Positions 44,701 through 50,189 are shown, counted from the first letter of the stretch. The stretch is DNA of 64,000 bases from Macrosoma leucophasiata (GCA_036365455.1 JAWQUS010000032.1:17616001-17680000), one strand, 5' to 3'. Notes: a model not told the origin generated them from the sequence alone. Translations and numbers: made by a program.

Positions 44701-45242
44701 TAAGGTGTTATGCCTCTGGGCCAGAAATTACAGGGCCGTACATTACCACCTGACCAGAACATGATAGTGCTGAACACTACTATTTAGCCGCAAGTATATT
44801 AGGAAATGCGGCGGTGCCTACGCCCGCGAGTTCTGTCACTGGAGCTCTACCACCAGTGAAAACCTACATAAAGGTTTATCCAATAAGAAAGTGCAAATAT
44901 TCCAAAAGCTTTAGACAAATAAGTAAAAGCAGACACTACTGATACTGAAATGAATTATTTAGCAATAAAACATAAAAGTATTTTTCGAAGAACTGCGTGA
45001 TTTTTAACAAATATTATTATGCCATAGCTGTGATTAGGCCTCACAAAATTAAAACGACAAATAAAAGATTACCAAACGTTATGAAACTTAGTTAATCGCA
45101 ATCGGATAATTACATACAGATACATTTTATATGTACAACTTCATCATCATCCAATCATCGTCGTATAGACAACAAAACAATTTTATTATAAACAACATAA
45201 TTTTAGGATATTTTGAATTACCTTGGACATTGTTGTTTCCAT
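14587..45242 (-). CDS. TLCD3A: TLCD3A/FAM57A-like TLC-domain membrane protein, seven-exon coding span
   Basis: Seven exons on the minus strand (45242-45222, 34163-34057, 22316-22155, 21285-21123, 20153-19971, 17896-17666, 14793-14587) join in a continuous frame of 357 codons plus stop, each with AG acceptor and GT donor. The product is a multi-pass membrane protein of the TLC (TRAM/LAG1/CLN8) superfamily. Family signatures seen: [18 protein letters not shown] (about residues 134-151), the paired histidines in ILMHHLF (about 199-200), [17 protein letters not shown] (about 219-235), CRVLSLPY, and [10 protein letters not shown] in the last exon. TLCD3 proteins are ER or plasma-membrane proteins linked to ceramide and sphingolipid metabolism; enzymatic activity here is inference. 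The family is usually about 260-270 aa, so this version is longer at the N-terminus (exon 2 adds a hydrophobic stretch) and has a Pro/Thr-rich tail. Introns 1 and 2 are each over 11 kb of transposon debris. Identity is confident; exons 1 and 2 are less certain. Confidence 0.85.
14851..15013 (+). mobile_element. family D SINE, 3'-truncated
   Basis: Starts tcggtagcctagtggtagca (A box), with gggttcaattcccggg (B box) and gtcctttatctctggttcta; lost after cctcaaagtta. It lies 57 bp upstream (minus-strand sense) of the acceptor of the last TLCD3A exon. Confidence 0.8.
15122..17122. repeat. 2-kb minisatellite of a 15-bp GC-rich hairpin unit
   Basis: About 130 tandem copies of GACGCTGGGCGTCGG and close variants (GACGCTCGACGTCGG, GACGCGGGGCGTCGA), inside the last intron of the TLCD3A-like gene. 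Each main-type unit contains its own inverted repeat (GACGC, 3-nt loop, GCGTC), about three CpGs, and G3 runs at 4-5 nt spacing on the plus strand. Higher-order periods of 30 bp (15190-15300), 45 bp (15450-15560) and 210 bp (16590-16700 against 16800-16910) are visible. One irregular stretch (15888-15975) breaks the phase. Because 15 is a multiple of 3, long open frames run on both strands; these are a by-product, since the array is intronic with no gene-like codon use. Confidence 0.95.
17123..17540. other. intronic DNA beside the minisatellite
   Basis: Duplicated ttcgattttattcgattta at the array edge, then a common lepidopteran repeat text (aacaaacagacagacagaca). No gene. Confidence 0.4.
17545..17612 (-). 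mobile_element. family E fragment
   Basis: aaatacaccaagaaaatt, aataaaataagagcacca and ttcactgttcccgcca match the 5' part of family E in reverse. Confidence 0.6.
17666..17896 (-). CDS. TLCD3A: TLCD3A-like exon 6
   Basis: 231 nt, 77 codons, phase 0, acceptor GTTCCAG, donor GTGAGT. Contains [20 protein letters not shown] followed by TPFVSL, the most diagnostic TLCD3 signature ([20 protein letters not shown]), then a basic loop and the helix [20 protein letters not shown]. Confidence 0.92.
18020..18280 (-). mobile_element. family D SINE, near full length
   Basis: acgtaacttcacgcctgtaa at the left (3' end of the SINE), the tRNA-like head at the right (cctgctaccactaggctacc). TLCD3A intron 5. Confidence 0.8.
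18481..18701 (+). mobile_element. family C element with exact 7-bp target duplication
   Basis: 221 bp from cagagaatatg to ccgcggtgtg, flanked by actaggg (18474-18480, 18702-18708). A good reference copy; contains the internal palindrome acgtgtatttacacgt-type core and inverted GGACACT motifs near both ends. Confidence 0.9.
18820..19097 (+). mobile_element. family A retroposon
   Basis: From actggtggtagagtttcagt to a 15-A tail. TLCD3A intron 5. Confidence 0.85.
19269..19491 (+). mobile_element. family B tRNA-derived SINE, full length
   Basis: tRNA-like head with TAGTCCAGCGG (A box) and GTTCGATCC (B box, 19341-19349), ending accgggac; body gtatggcccacagatatttg ... gtggggctgtgagtgtaagc; poly-A tail. 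Other copies at 50824-51032, 52631-52839 and 11673-11745. Confidence 0.85.
19971..20153 (-). CDS. TLCD3A: TLCD3A-like exon 5 (paired histidines)
   Basis: 183 nt, phase 0 at both ends, acceptor AAATACAG, donor GTAAGT. Encodes [20 protein letters not shown], a polar linker ([11 protein letters not shown]), then the helix [20 protein letters not shown]. The HH pair matches the conserved TLC-domain histidines (LMITHH-type motif) implicated in catalysis in ceramide synthases; whether they are catalytic here is unknown. Confidence 0.9.
20346..20555 (-). mobile_element. family C element with 7-bp target duplication
   Basis: Duplication ccccaat/acccaat (20339-20345, 20556-20562). A short deletion follows the ccgcggacactcc end. 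Confidence 0.8.
20742..20950 (-). mobile_element. family A retroposon, diverged with internal deletions
   Basis: aaacaagcatgcagtttaca at the left, gctgaacactaccatttggc and gtaccagtaaaa at the right. Confidence 0.6.
21123..21285 (-). CDS. TLCD3A: TLCD3A-like exon 4
   Basis: 163 nt, acceptor TTTGCAG, donor GTGAGG. Encodes the helix [20 protein letters not shown], the loop [15 protein letters not shown] and the helix [18 protein letters not shown]. The VVSAVQA and [10 protein letters not shown] segments align with VSSVHA and YMIYDSYAMY-type segments of the TLCD3 family. Confidence 0.9.
21290..22150. other. TLCD3A intron 3 with generic repeat text
   Basis: cggacggacagacagacaga and cggaaccctaaaaat (21985-22055) are typical of an abundant lepidopteran repeat end; nothing coding. 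Confidence 0.4.
22155..22316 (-). CDS. TLCD3A: TLCD3A-like exon 3
   Basis: 162 nt between acceptor GTCACCAG and donor GTGAGT. Encodes [18 protein letters not shown], a membrane helix ([16 protein letters not shown]), a basic loop (RFRHKYR) and [11 protein letters not shown]. It corresponds to the N-terminal helix and first loop of TLCD3 proteins. Phase 2 at both ends. A family E retroposon sits 61 bp upstream of its acceptor. Confidence 0.85.
22378..22740 (+). mobile_element. family E retroposon with 16-17-bp target duplication
   Basis: Starts ggttttggcgggaacctgg, ends gcgatgccataacaataaaa. The duplication aaatgttcatctgtgg occurs at 22362-22377 and 22741-22756. Inserted in TLCD3A intron 2, 61 bp from exon 3. 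Confidence 0.85.
23155..24005 (+). mobile_element. GC-rich LINE 3' UTR-like retroposon with A-rich tail
   Basis: Very GC-rich, with two tandem copies of a ~99-bp block (cggctggggaagaggtgtac at 23353 and 23452), tttccgccttgtcgtggcgg, ggtgggtatgcgtaacgcat, then an A-rich tail. No RT motif in any frame. Best read as the 3' UTR of a lepidopteran non-LTR element; clade not assigned. Confidence 0.5.
24047..24196 (+). mobile_element. family C element, internally deleted and eroded
   Basis: Starts cagagaatttgtaataatac, includes gcgtttgtatggaatttt, ends gtctgtgattg; no target duplication visible. Confidence 0.6.
24225..24345 (+). mobile_element. family G LINE 3' end plus a family A scrap
   Basis: cagcaatgaacgtctttcag then ctaaagtgatgatgatga is a degenerate G-type LINE end; a short reverse family A remnant (cgccctcgagctccgtc) follows. 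Confidence 0.45.
24400..25080. other. AT-rich intronic DNA with a small hairpin
   Basis: tttttgcttcattac and its near inverse lie around 24512-24563; several atcgatt-type runs follow. No gene. Confidence 0.4.
25084..25289 (-). mobile_element. family A retroposon with internal deletions
   Basis: gtggcaaacaagcatccagc ... cgagctccgtcactggagct. Confidence 0.75.
25359..25730 (+). mobile_element. family F: 5S rRNA-derived SINE with (ATT)n tail, 11-bp target duplication
   Basis: The head contains ggttaagcac (25411-25420), acgggcgcggtc and gatgggtgaccgc (25443-25455), which match box A, the intermediate element and box C of insect 5S rRNA in order and spacing. The body carries cggagggcacgttaagccgt and the tail gtgggacgtataatgggttg, a LINE-like 3' end, then (ATT)n. 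Exact duplication aaatggagtgt at 25348-25358 and 25731-25741. Confidence 0.85.
26071..26397 (+). mobile_element. family A retroposon with small internal duplication
   Basis: Starts actggtggtagagccccagt. tacggccctg occurs twice (near 26188 and 26225) around an extra ~37 bp containing gactgactgac. Confidence 0.8.
26560..27045 (+). pseudogene. decayed RTE-like LINE, C-terminal end of the RT protein
   Basis: Frameshifted but readable: [15 protein letters not shown], then [30 protein letters not shown] and [14 protein letters not shown], the C-terminal motifs after the RT domain of RTE-type elements. Several frame breaks. Confidence 0.6.
27208..27300 (+). mobile_element. CR1-like LINE 3' end fragment
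   Basis: gggctggcagcgcgttggca, actcccctggtgttgcaaat, ccatcaggtggcccgt: same 3' end as the LINE at 60143-60951. Confidence 0.7.
27317..27462. mobile_element. MITE with CCCCCTTATTCATAAACGTA ends
   Basis: 146 bp; left cccccttattcataaacgta and right tacgtttatgaataaggggg are inverted repeats, with further pairing (ttagctaaa / tagctaaaacg) inside. Confidence 0.75.
27463..28310. other. intronic DNA, nothing identified
   Basis: No repeat family or exon signature recognised. Confidence 0.4.
28312..28889 (-). mobile_element. family D SINE, interrupted by family A
   Basis: Body 28312-28585 ends in its tRNA-like head (cctgttaccactaag); the remaining head bases gttactgaggcggtag follow at 28874 after an inserted family A copy. 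Confidence 0.75.
28586..28873 (+). mobile_element. family A retroposon nested in family D
   Basis: ctggtggtagagctccaatg to a poly-A tail; the join with the host SINE shows no target duplication longer than 2 bp. Confidence 0.85.
29370..29935 (-). mobile_element. RTE LINE 3' end, interrupted by family A
   Basis: 29370-29539 and 29822-29935 together match, in reverse, about 59835-60125 of the RTE copy (aagtcccttacggggtaggc ... catgcctttttaattt). The family A copy at 29542-29820 splits it. Confidence 0.8.
29542..29820 (+). mobile_element. family A retroposon nested in RTE LINE
   Basis: Near full length, with poly-A tail; target join shows no clear duplication (at most 2 bp). Confidence 0.85.
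29986..30298 (-). mobile_element. family D SINE, full length
   Basis: aacgtaacttcgcgcctgta ... ccctgttaacactaatctac; head at the right. Confidence 0.8.
30382..30665 (-). mobile_element. family A retroposon, near full length
   Basis: Poly-T, atgtaatggaagtggcaaac ... gctctaccaccagta. Confidence 0.85.
30695..31550 (+). mobile_element. RTE LINE copy with ~424-bp internal deletion
   Basis: Very close to the copy at 58825-60131 on both sides of a deletion joining the equivalents of 59138 and about 59563. RT motifs B to D (including YADD) are lost and the reading frame shifts at the join, leaving DLEKAFDRV upstream and [20 protein letters not shown] downstream. Ends in the same (ATAC)n tail. Confidence 0.85.
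31631..31677. repeat. inverted repeat downstream of the RTE copy
   Basis: ttagccgtttttac and gtaaaaacggctaa are separated by ~18 bp. Confidence 0.7.
31828..31995 (-). mobile_element. lepidopteran LINE 3'-end repeat ('gcccgcgacttcg' type)
   Basis: aattggagtgtgtgtgtaat ... gcgaagtcgcgggcacagct; related copies at 42710-43016 and 51042-51362. Confidence 0.6.
32190..33320 (-). mobile_element. LINE (CR1/Jockey superfamily), 5'-truncated
   Basis: Minus-strand element: the 3' tail (rc of gaatagaatagaatattc, ctttattgtacacc) is at the left and the RT C-terminus at the right. Related fragments occur at 35135-35358 and 36126-36545. Confidence 0.7.
32471..33313 (-). pseudogene. RT C-terminal half of that LINE, frame still open
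   Basis: Reads [20 protein letters not shown] (post-catalytic RT segment), [57 protein letters not shown] and [18 protein letters not shown]: the thumb and C-terminal part of a CR1/Jockey-like RT. The YADD catalytic motif is missing through 5' truncation. No internal stop for about 280 codons, so the insertion is fairly young. Confidence 0.75.
33446..33732 (+). mobile_element. family A retroposon
   Basis: actggtggtagagctccagt ... cttgtttgccacttc with A tail. Confidence 0.85.
33881..33917. repeat. 37-bp near-perfect palindrome
   Basis: Two 18-base arms (33881-33898 gcaatgtgccatacattg and its exact inverse 33900-33917) around one central base. Confidence 0.9.
33942..34050 (+). mobile_element. 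family A, 5'-truncated, abutting TLCD3A exon 2
   Basis: aataaggtctcaggggtggc ... catcacatt and A9; the tail ends six bases from the exon 2 donor junction. Confidence 0.7.
34057..34163 (-). CDS. TLCD3A: TLCD3A-like exon 2 (hydrophobic N-terminal segment)
   Basis: 107 nt, acceptor CGACAG at 34164, donor GTAACA at 34056. Encodes VQSRHH then a hydrophobic run [20 protein letters not shown] and ELNPED, ending in phase 2 (AG), which is completed by the G that opens exon 3. GC-rich codon use matches exons 3-6. This segment is not part of the vertebrate family core, so it is either an insect N-terminal extension or an exon of an alternative transcript. A family A poly-A tail abuts the donor on its intronic side. 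Confidence 0.65.
34207..34387 (-). mobile_element. RTE LINE 3' end fragment
   Basis: tatcttcacgccaagtccct, tacggggtaggcaaagagtg ... gacccatttggtcacgg. Confidence 0.75.
34393..34615 (-). mobile_element. family A retroposon with internal deletions
   Basis: Poly-T, atgtaatggaagtggcaaac ... gtgaatggagttcttccagt. Confidence 0.8.
35135..36545 (-). mobile_element. LINE 3' part (as 32190-33320), split by a 757-bp insertion
   Basis: 35135-35358 holds the 3' UTR ((TTTA)n, ctttattgtacaccag, aaggcggtcttat) and 36126-36545 the decayed RT C-terminus (reverse strand: [26 protein letters not shown]). The middle is a foreign insertion. Confidence 0.65.
35359..36115. mobile_element. unidentified 757-bp GC-rich insertion with 10-bp target duplication
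   Basis: Flanked by ctaataaata at 35349-35358 and 36116-36125. No poly-A tail, no terminal inverted repeat and no RT or transposase motif seen. Contains gggcctctacgtgttggacc and gacaaaggtccggggttcaa. Possibly a non-autonomous element or an LTR-like piece. Confidence 0.6.
37043..37366 (-). mobile_element. hAT-type MITE, longer relative of 6381-6538
   Basis: Ends cagaggttccca and tgggaatcactg; near-duplication ttctatag/ttctatat (37035-37042, 37367-37374). 37043-37200 matches the 158-bp element in reverse, including its own tttgggaatcactg end; 37201-37366 repeats the same kind of end. Confidence 0.7.
37408..37665 (-). mobile_element. two family A fragments in inverted arrangement
   Basis: 37408-37560 is reverse (atgtaatgaaggtggcaaac); 37561-37665 is forward (tccatctgcatttggacctc ... 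ctgcatgcttgtttgctgcc). Confidence 0.65.
37735..37896 (-). mobile_element. family G LINE 3' end
   Basis: cgtccacagctggacaaaga at the left and atcgccacgcttggcatgcg at the right, reverse of the copy at 54795-54902. Confidence 0.65.
38306..38411 (+). mobile_element. family C left half inside the hAT-like element
   Basis: cagagaatatgtaatcttaa, tagaatggacacttcgacat; stops after tggcaaaggaatgg. Confidence 0.65.
38706..38950 (+). mobile_element. family A, 5'-truncated, inside the hAT-like element
   Basis: Begins taccaccgcattacc, otherwise close to the other copies, ends acataaaaaaaaa. Confidence 0.8.
39701..40183 (+). pseudogene. non-LTR retrotransposon C-terminal fragment
   Basis: Reads [38 protein letters not shown] and [13 protein letters not shown], the Cys/His C-terminal region that follows RT (and often RNase H-like sequence) in Jockey-type LINEs. 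No catalytic core in this fragment. Confidence 0.6.
40690..40803 (-). mobile_element. family A fragment
   Basis: gttgcaaacaagcgtgcagt, gatgactgcagcctatagac, aaatgcagatgcgttgccac. Confidence 0.6.
40810..42440. other. intron 1 DNA, little identified
   Basis: Besides the family F head at 41275 only a small family D-like scrap (gcagtagtgacctgctacct, about 41781-41800) was seen. Confidence 0.4.
41275..41397 (+). mobile_element. family F SINE, head only
   Basis: gaagcgcgcatggcc, gttaagcgatacgggtgcgg and aatgggtgaccgctag; stops at tttccgtgctt, before the LINE-like tail. Confidence 0.7.
42448..42560 (-). mobile_element. Jockey-type LINE 3' UTR fragment
   Basis: The reverse complement has gcgtcggagccagataggcc and cggggaataaaggctgcc, matching 5920-5965. 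Confidence 0.5.
42710..43016 (-). mobile_element. lepidopteran LINE 3'-end repeat ('gcccgcgacttcg' type)
   Basis: aaaattggagtgtctgtttg ... gacgaagtcgcgggcacagc; includes ggaacggctggaccgatttt. Confidence 0.6.
43020..44220. other. intron 1 DNA, little identified
   Basis: An RTE scrap at 43552 and an AT-rich repeat near 43665 related to the insert at 50356; otherwise no feature. Confidence 0.4.
43552..43625 (-). mobile_element. RTE LINE 3' end scrap
   Basis: tatcttcacaccaagtccct followed by tacggggtaggcaaagagtg. Confidence 0.6.
44227..44330 (+). mobile_element. family G LINE 3' end
   Basis: catgtcaagcatggggatta ... ccagcagtggccatctttca. Confidence 0.55.
44573..44858 (-). mobile_element. family A retroposon, full length
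   Basis: Poly-T, atgtaacggaagtggcaagc ... ggagctctaccaccagtg. Confidence 0.85.
45222..45242 (-). CDS. TLCD3A: TLCD3A-like coding exon 1 (start codon, 7 codons)
   Basis: Reads METTMSK followed by a GTAATT donor at 45221. The ATG sits in GCAATGG (purine at -3, G at +4). The exon ends in phase 0, matching the phase-0 acceptor at 34163. It lies just downstream of a TGACA-rich block of the kind often seen near lepidopteran transcription starts. A 21-nt coding exon is weak evidence by itself; an alternative is that translation begins at the internal ATG of exon 2 (MCVLGVFN). Confidence 0.45.
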
Positions 45243-45424
45243 TGCGAAGAAAATTAATAATTAGTAGCACAAAACAAACAAATTTATTCAAACATTTTAA
45301 CTACAAACTGTAAAGGACTGAATCAGATATCGGCACTAAAATCTATTTTTTCTGCAGAAAGAAAAATTCGCGAACGTCGATTTGGAAATAAAAATGACAG
45401 AACTGGCAGATGAGGGAGGAGAGG

Positions 45425-45520
45425 AGGACGGGGGGAACTTGACAATTGATCGCAATTGACATTGACATGCCAGCGCGACATTGACAACTGCTGACAACTG
45501 ACAAGCTGACAAGCACTGAC
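45425..45520. promoter_or_regulatory. TGACA-rich block upstream of TLCD3A exon 1
   Basis: About eight TGACA motifs (several as TTGACA) occur within 95 bp on the plus strand, 180-280 bp upstream of the candidate TLCD3A start codon. Such TGACA/TGTCA-dense blocks commonly flank lepidopteran gene starts. Its right edge is broken by a Jockey LINE insertion. No core promoter element is certain; a TATA-like run lies on the far side of the LINE at 46835-46844. Confidence 0.3.
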
Positions 45521-46818
45521 AGAAGTTTGGTGTCACTAACCAAACTTTTCAACGGGGTACTCCGGACTGGCCATTTTCCCACTGATTGGAAGCTTGGAAA
45601 GGTTATCGTCCTCCCGAAACCGGGCAAGGACCGCCGACTCACGTCCAGCTATCGCCCTATAACGTTGGTGTCGCACCTGGGCAAGTTGTTTGAGCGCCTC
45701 CTGCTGCGGAGGCTGAGACCGCTCCTCCCGAGTAGAGAGGAGCAATTCGGCTTCCGCGCGGGACATTCAACCACGCTCCAACTTGCCAGGGTGCTGCATC
45801 ACCTTGCCGACGAGGCCAACAGAGATCACTACGCGGTCGGAGTTTTCCTAGACATAGAAAAAGCTTTCGACCGTGTGTGGCACGTTGGCCTCCTCGACAA
45901 GATAGCAGCCAAAATGCAACCCGGCATTTTTAGGGTGGTAGCTGACTTTCTTCGAGACCGGCGGTTCTACGTCACGGTGGAGGGCTGCGATTCTGCCCAG
46001 CATCCAATCCGTGCCGGAGTTCCACAAGGCAGCTGTCTGTCGCCGTGCCTTTATGCGGCGTACACAGACGACGTTCCCACCCTGCGTGACCATCTGCGCG
46101 AGGGGGAGAGGGACGTCATGCTGTCCTTGTTTGCCGACGACAGCGCCTATATAGCGACATCGGCTCGGTTGCATTTAGCAATCGCAAAAATGCAACACCT
46201 GCTGGACCTGCTGCCGGAGTGGCTGGACAGGTGGCGGATGGCCGTTAACGTAGACAAGACGGCCGCTTTCGTAACACAAGTCCGCCGCTTACCGCAGCCG
46301 CTCCGACTGCGAGGCCAGGACATGGCCTGGCAGTCTACGGTGAAGTATCTGGGGTGTAGCATCGACCGCGCGCTCCGCATGGTGCCCACTGTGAATCACG
46401 TGGTGCAACAGGCGGCGACCGCGCGCTAGATGCTGCGTCCCTTTCTTCAATCGAGACTGCCACTCCGGACCAAAATCCGGCTATACAAGACCTATGTCCG
46501 CTCGAGGCTGACGTACGCTGCGCCTGCATGGTATGCACTATGCTCCGCGACGCAGCGGCGCAGGCTTCAGGTTCAGCAGAACGTGTCTCTCCGGCTGATC
46601 AAAGGAGCGGGGAGGTACGTGCGCAACCACGTCATCGCCCGGGATCTAGGAGTTGAGTCCGTGGAGGAGTTCGTGGTCCGTCTCGCGCGTCGAATGTTCG
46701 ACCGCGCAGACAACGGACCCCACGATCATCTCCGCGGAATCGCCCCTCTCCACAGCCGCCCACCCCCACCCCCCCTTTTGTTGCGCTTCACGCGCGGAGG
46801 GAGGGATGATGAATAAAC
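45521..46818 (+). mobile_element. Jockey-clade LINE, 5'-truncated, with 9-bp target duplication
   Basis: Exact duplication agcactgac at 45512-45520 and 46819-46827. Contains a truncated RT gene and a shortened 3' UTR ending cgcggagggagggatgatga. Inserted at the edge of the TGACA-rich block upstream of TLCD3A exon 1. Confidence 0.85.
45527..46816 (+). pseudogene. Jockey-type reverse transcriptase, one in-frame stop
   Basis: RT motifs in order: VIVLPKPGKD, YRPITLVSHLGKLFERLL, GFRAGHSTT, FLDIEKAFDRVW (motif A), GVPQGSCLSP (motif B), LFADDSAYIA (motif C, FADD as in Jockey), VKYLGCSIDR. A single TAG at 46427-46429 interrupts the frame, which then continues MLRPFLQSRLPLRTKIRLYK and TYAAPAWYALCS to a stop at 46814. 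The N-terminal endonuclease and early RT are missing through 5' truncation. Not functional as it stands. Confidence 0.85.
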
Positions 46819-47017
46819 AGCACTGACTATGGAGTATAAATATAAGGAGTAACGTCTCTGTGTATAATATGACATAGAGTTAATGTATGAAGAAGAATTC
46901 ATCATACACGGCAAATAAAGCTGGCGCGGCGATAGCTTATAGGTTAAATTATGACAAAAGGCGTGGTCAGCCGATCGTAGATCTTATACAATTTTGTAAT
47001 CTTGTCAGGACAAATTA

Positions 47018-47573
47018 CGAAGGTGGCAGACAAGTGTGCAGTTCACACCGAGATGCTATGGGACTGCAGCCTATAGACACTTTAATGGTGGTAGGGCTCC
47101 AGTTAGCTCGCAGGCGTAGGCACCACTGCATTACATAATCTACTTGACGCTAAATGGTAGTGTTCAAGACTATCGTATTCCGATCATGTGGTCAAGTACG
47201 GCCCTGTATAGCATAGCGAGGCATAATACCTTGGTCCTTAGGAGTGGCAATGCATATACATTGAAATAGATTTCGAGTCTCATGTAGATGTTTATAGGAT
47301 ACAGTATTACTTATAATTATTGTAAATTGTACGTTTGTTTGACACTTCATAAAATAAATAAACATCTACATAAAAACCTGAGTTCAATATGCAAATAATT
47401 TGCCACCCCTGAGACCTGAGTTGTTATGTCTTTGTGATAATATTATTATTACCATATGCCAACAAGTGATAGTACTGAACACTACCTCTAGGTGGCATAT
47501 AAATTTGGTAATGCAATGGTGCCTAGGTACCTACGCTCTCGAGTCCCTACACTGGAACTCTACCACCAGTAAA
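47018..47573. mobile_element. cluster of three family A fragments in alternating orientation
   Basis: 47018-47080 reverse (ggtggcagacaagtgtgcag), 47085-47365 forward (ggtggtagggctccagttag), 47370-47573 reverse (ttgccacccctgagacctga ... ggaactctaccaccagta). All are old and diverged. Confidence 0.6.
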
Positions 47574-47589
47574 AATATAACCTTATTAT

Positions 47590-47935
47590 CCTTGATTCTC
47601 TTCTTCTTCTTTCGTGCCGTTATGTCCCATATGTATTTCTAATGGTGTCGGCTCTCCTAATCTTTTTCAGCTTCTAGTCGTCTCATCTACATATTATTAT
47701 ACTCCTACATGAACACCATCCAGGTTATTCCTAGACCACAATTTCCGATTTCCTTGCAGTTTCATGTAATTTTCTCTTTAAATGAATTTCTTCCCCTAAT
47801 ATGATCGTGTCGGCCGAGGCGCGTAAGCGATTTTCCTGCAGCTTTCTACAATGTTGGCGACGTTGAATGTTCTTCTTTTGTGGTTATTTCTGACCTCATC
47901 CTTAAGGGTCACTCCCCTTAAGAATTCGTGCATTC
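47590..47935 (-). mobile_element. possible decayed LINE 3' end
   Basis: Low-AT, C/T-rich text such as tttcctgcagctttctacaa and cctcatccttaagggtcact resembles, in reverse, the C-terminal part of RTE-like elements; no frame survives. Confidence 0.25.
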
Positions 47936-47939
47936 GCAA

Positions 47940-48469
47940 TTAAATAAATCACAAAATGTTAGTGTGTTAATGTTTTATAAACACTAGTTAGCTAATATAA
48001 ATGACACAACTTAACCTATCCAATCACGGGAATCACAACAGTTGCATACATGAAAGGTATATCTTACCAACTCGAGTGAGTGGTAAAATATACCTTTAAT
48101 TTTTTCACTGGACTAGCCGGGTCATCAAAATAATTTTCGACCTTATTTCGTTGACTTCAGCTATGATTTGATATTATTTCATGACAAATAGGTCGAAAGG
48201 TCTGCCAAATGCACACGCGTTTGAATTTGTGACGGTTTGTTGTTGTTTGGCAAGTTTGGCAATCGTGTGGACGCGGCATAAAAGGTAGGTTTTGAATGTA
48301 GCATTTTATTTGTACCCTCTTTTTTCTAAAATAATACCAGAACTTGTCAAAGACGCATAATCTTATTGTACGTTGCTAGAATAACATGTGTTAATGATTG
48401 AGCGTTTATTGTATCGTTTCATGATTTTCTTATTGTAAAATTATATAGTTTTTTCGCGCTCTAAATACT
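47940..48469 (+). promoter_or_regulatory. probable 5' region of the coronin-side transcript
   Basis: Lies between old repeats and the first candidate coding exon; contains a short family B scrap (actggactagccgggtcatc at about 48109). No TATA box in a convincing place. The location is inferred only from the exon at 48470. Confidence 0.25.
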
Positions 48470-48502
48470 ATGTATAACATGGAAGTCGACGGGGTAAGCC
48501 AG
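48470..48502 (+). CDS. putative upstream coding exon (MYNMEVDGVSQ)
   Basis: ATG at 48470 (second ATG at 48479) reads 11 codons to a GTAAGA donor in phase 0. It joins in frame to the exon at 48596 and, through it, to the coronin exon. The peptide is not recognised. Either an N-terminal extension of a coronin isoform or the 5' end of a separate small gene. Confidence 0.45.
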
Positions 48503-48595
48503 GTAAGAGAGATATTTAGTCTTGTTGATTTTTTATTATGAAGCAAGACCTACGTAATTAACGTATTTTAATTTCGCTGTAACATTTTGCTACAG

Positions 48596-48742
48596 GAAAT
48601 TAAAAGACATAATAGTTTTACAAGTCCAAATATTAAGCGAGCTCCTGTGTCAAGAAGAGTAGGTAGAGAACGCTGTCATAGTTATCACGCTCAAACTCCT
48701 GAAGCTGGTAAGATTAAAGCGAAACGTCTCGAACCTCCAAAA
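48596..48742 (+). CDS. putative upstream coding exon, basic Ser/Pro-rich, in frame with coronin
   Basis: 147 nt, 49 codons, acceptor TTGCTACAG, donor GTAAGT, phase 0 at both ends. Encodes EIKRHNSFTSPNIKRAPVSR, RVGRERCHSYHAQTPEAGK and IKAKRLEPPK. It is basic and disordered-looking, with a KRHNS kinase-type site and SP/TP dipeptides. Not recognised as any domain. The intact splice sites and phase 0 joins to both neighbours favour a real exon. Confidence 0.55.
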
Positions 48743-49372
48743 GTAAGTAAAAACATTGTTTTTTTTGTTAGGTTTGCAAAGTGGAGGTACTTATTTTTTT
48801 ACACAGTAAATGATAAGGTACTTTTGCTATTTAAGAAATAGTGAACGCAGTTTCATTTTCGTACTTAATCGTCATTTTGACAGCATTTTGACATTTGTAA
48901 TGATGCGTTCAAATTAAAGAATTGTGTCATAAAAGAAAAATGAAAATATACAAATAAATTCAATAAACTAAAGCGTAAAACTTATAATTAATAATAAACA
49001 GCAGTACATGTTCAGCCCGTACATAATTTGTGATATTTTGCCATTATCTACTCCGATTTAAAATGAGCAAATGTTGTGGCTGTAGGCATTACCAAATATG
49101 GAGTTCGCTCGTTTTCCCAACCGTCCTCCCTTCGAACCTTAGCAGCTCTCAATTTTATTTTCTGTAAATTATTGAGTTAAATTCAAATGTTTTCATTGAA
49201 TTATCTAGTGCATATATTATAATTTCTTCTTTAATTTCAAAGTGAGTTTCGAATAATTGTACGTTTTAACTAATGTCAATATAGGTCATACAAGCTAAAG
49301 TGTATAGGTTATGTTGTACGAATTATTTTGATAAATTGTATTGTGTAATGTTTTGGTGTTGAGAGTGGATAA

Positions 49373-49615
<243 letters not shown>

Positions 49616-50189
49616 TGAACATATCAAGTCGATAGTCGTGTTTGTGCTACGTGACTATAGCGGGAATTTTATTTTATCGATTCCTTTTGTTTGAAAATGA
49701 CTGTAGAATAAAAAAACAATTTGTAGATAGCTTATCTGAACTGGTTAATGTACGTGTTGCAGTTTACTTTGGAGTTCATATTTAATTTTTATGTTGATAC
49801 ATGTTTATTTATAAATAATGTTCTATTGCGGTTCATATCAGGAAATAAAACTGGGTTGAGGTTAAACCTAATACATTTTAACCATAGTTAAATCTATAAT
49901 ATAAATATTTACAGTTATTTGAGAGACTTAATTGTCATTAACGGGTCAGCTCGCTAGAAAAATATGATAATTCATTTTCTATTGCTATGCAGACAATAAG
50001 GTCGGCTTGATCGTCAAGAATGTATGTGATTAAAATTCTCCAATGTCTGAATAACCTATTTCTATAGAAAAGTTTTGCTATTTGCAACCCGTTTTAGTAT
50101 TTGTTGTATACTATCAGACCTGTCCTTATTACTGAATACAGAAGTACCATCCAAGAAGTGCAGGTGATCCAAAACCATTGCAAATTAGT

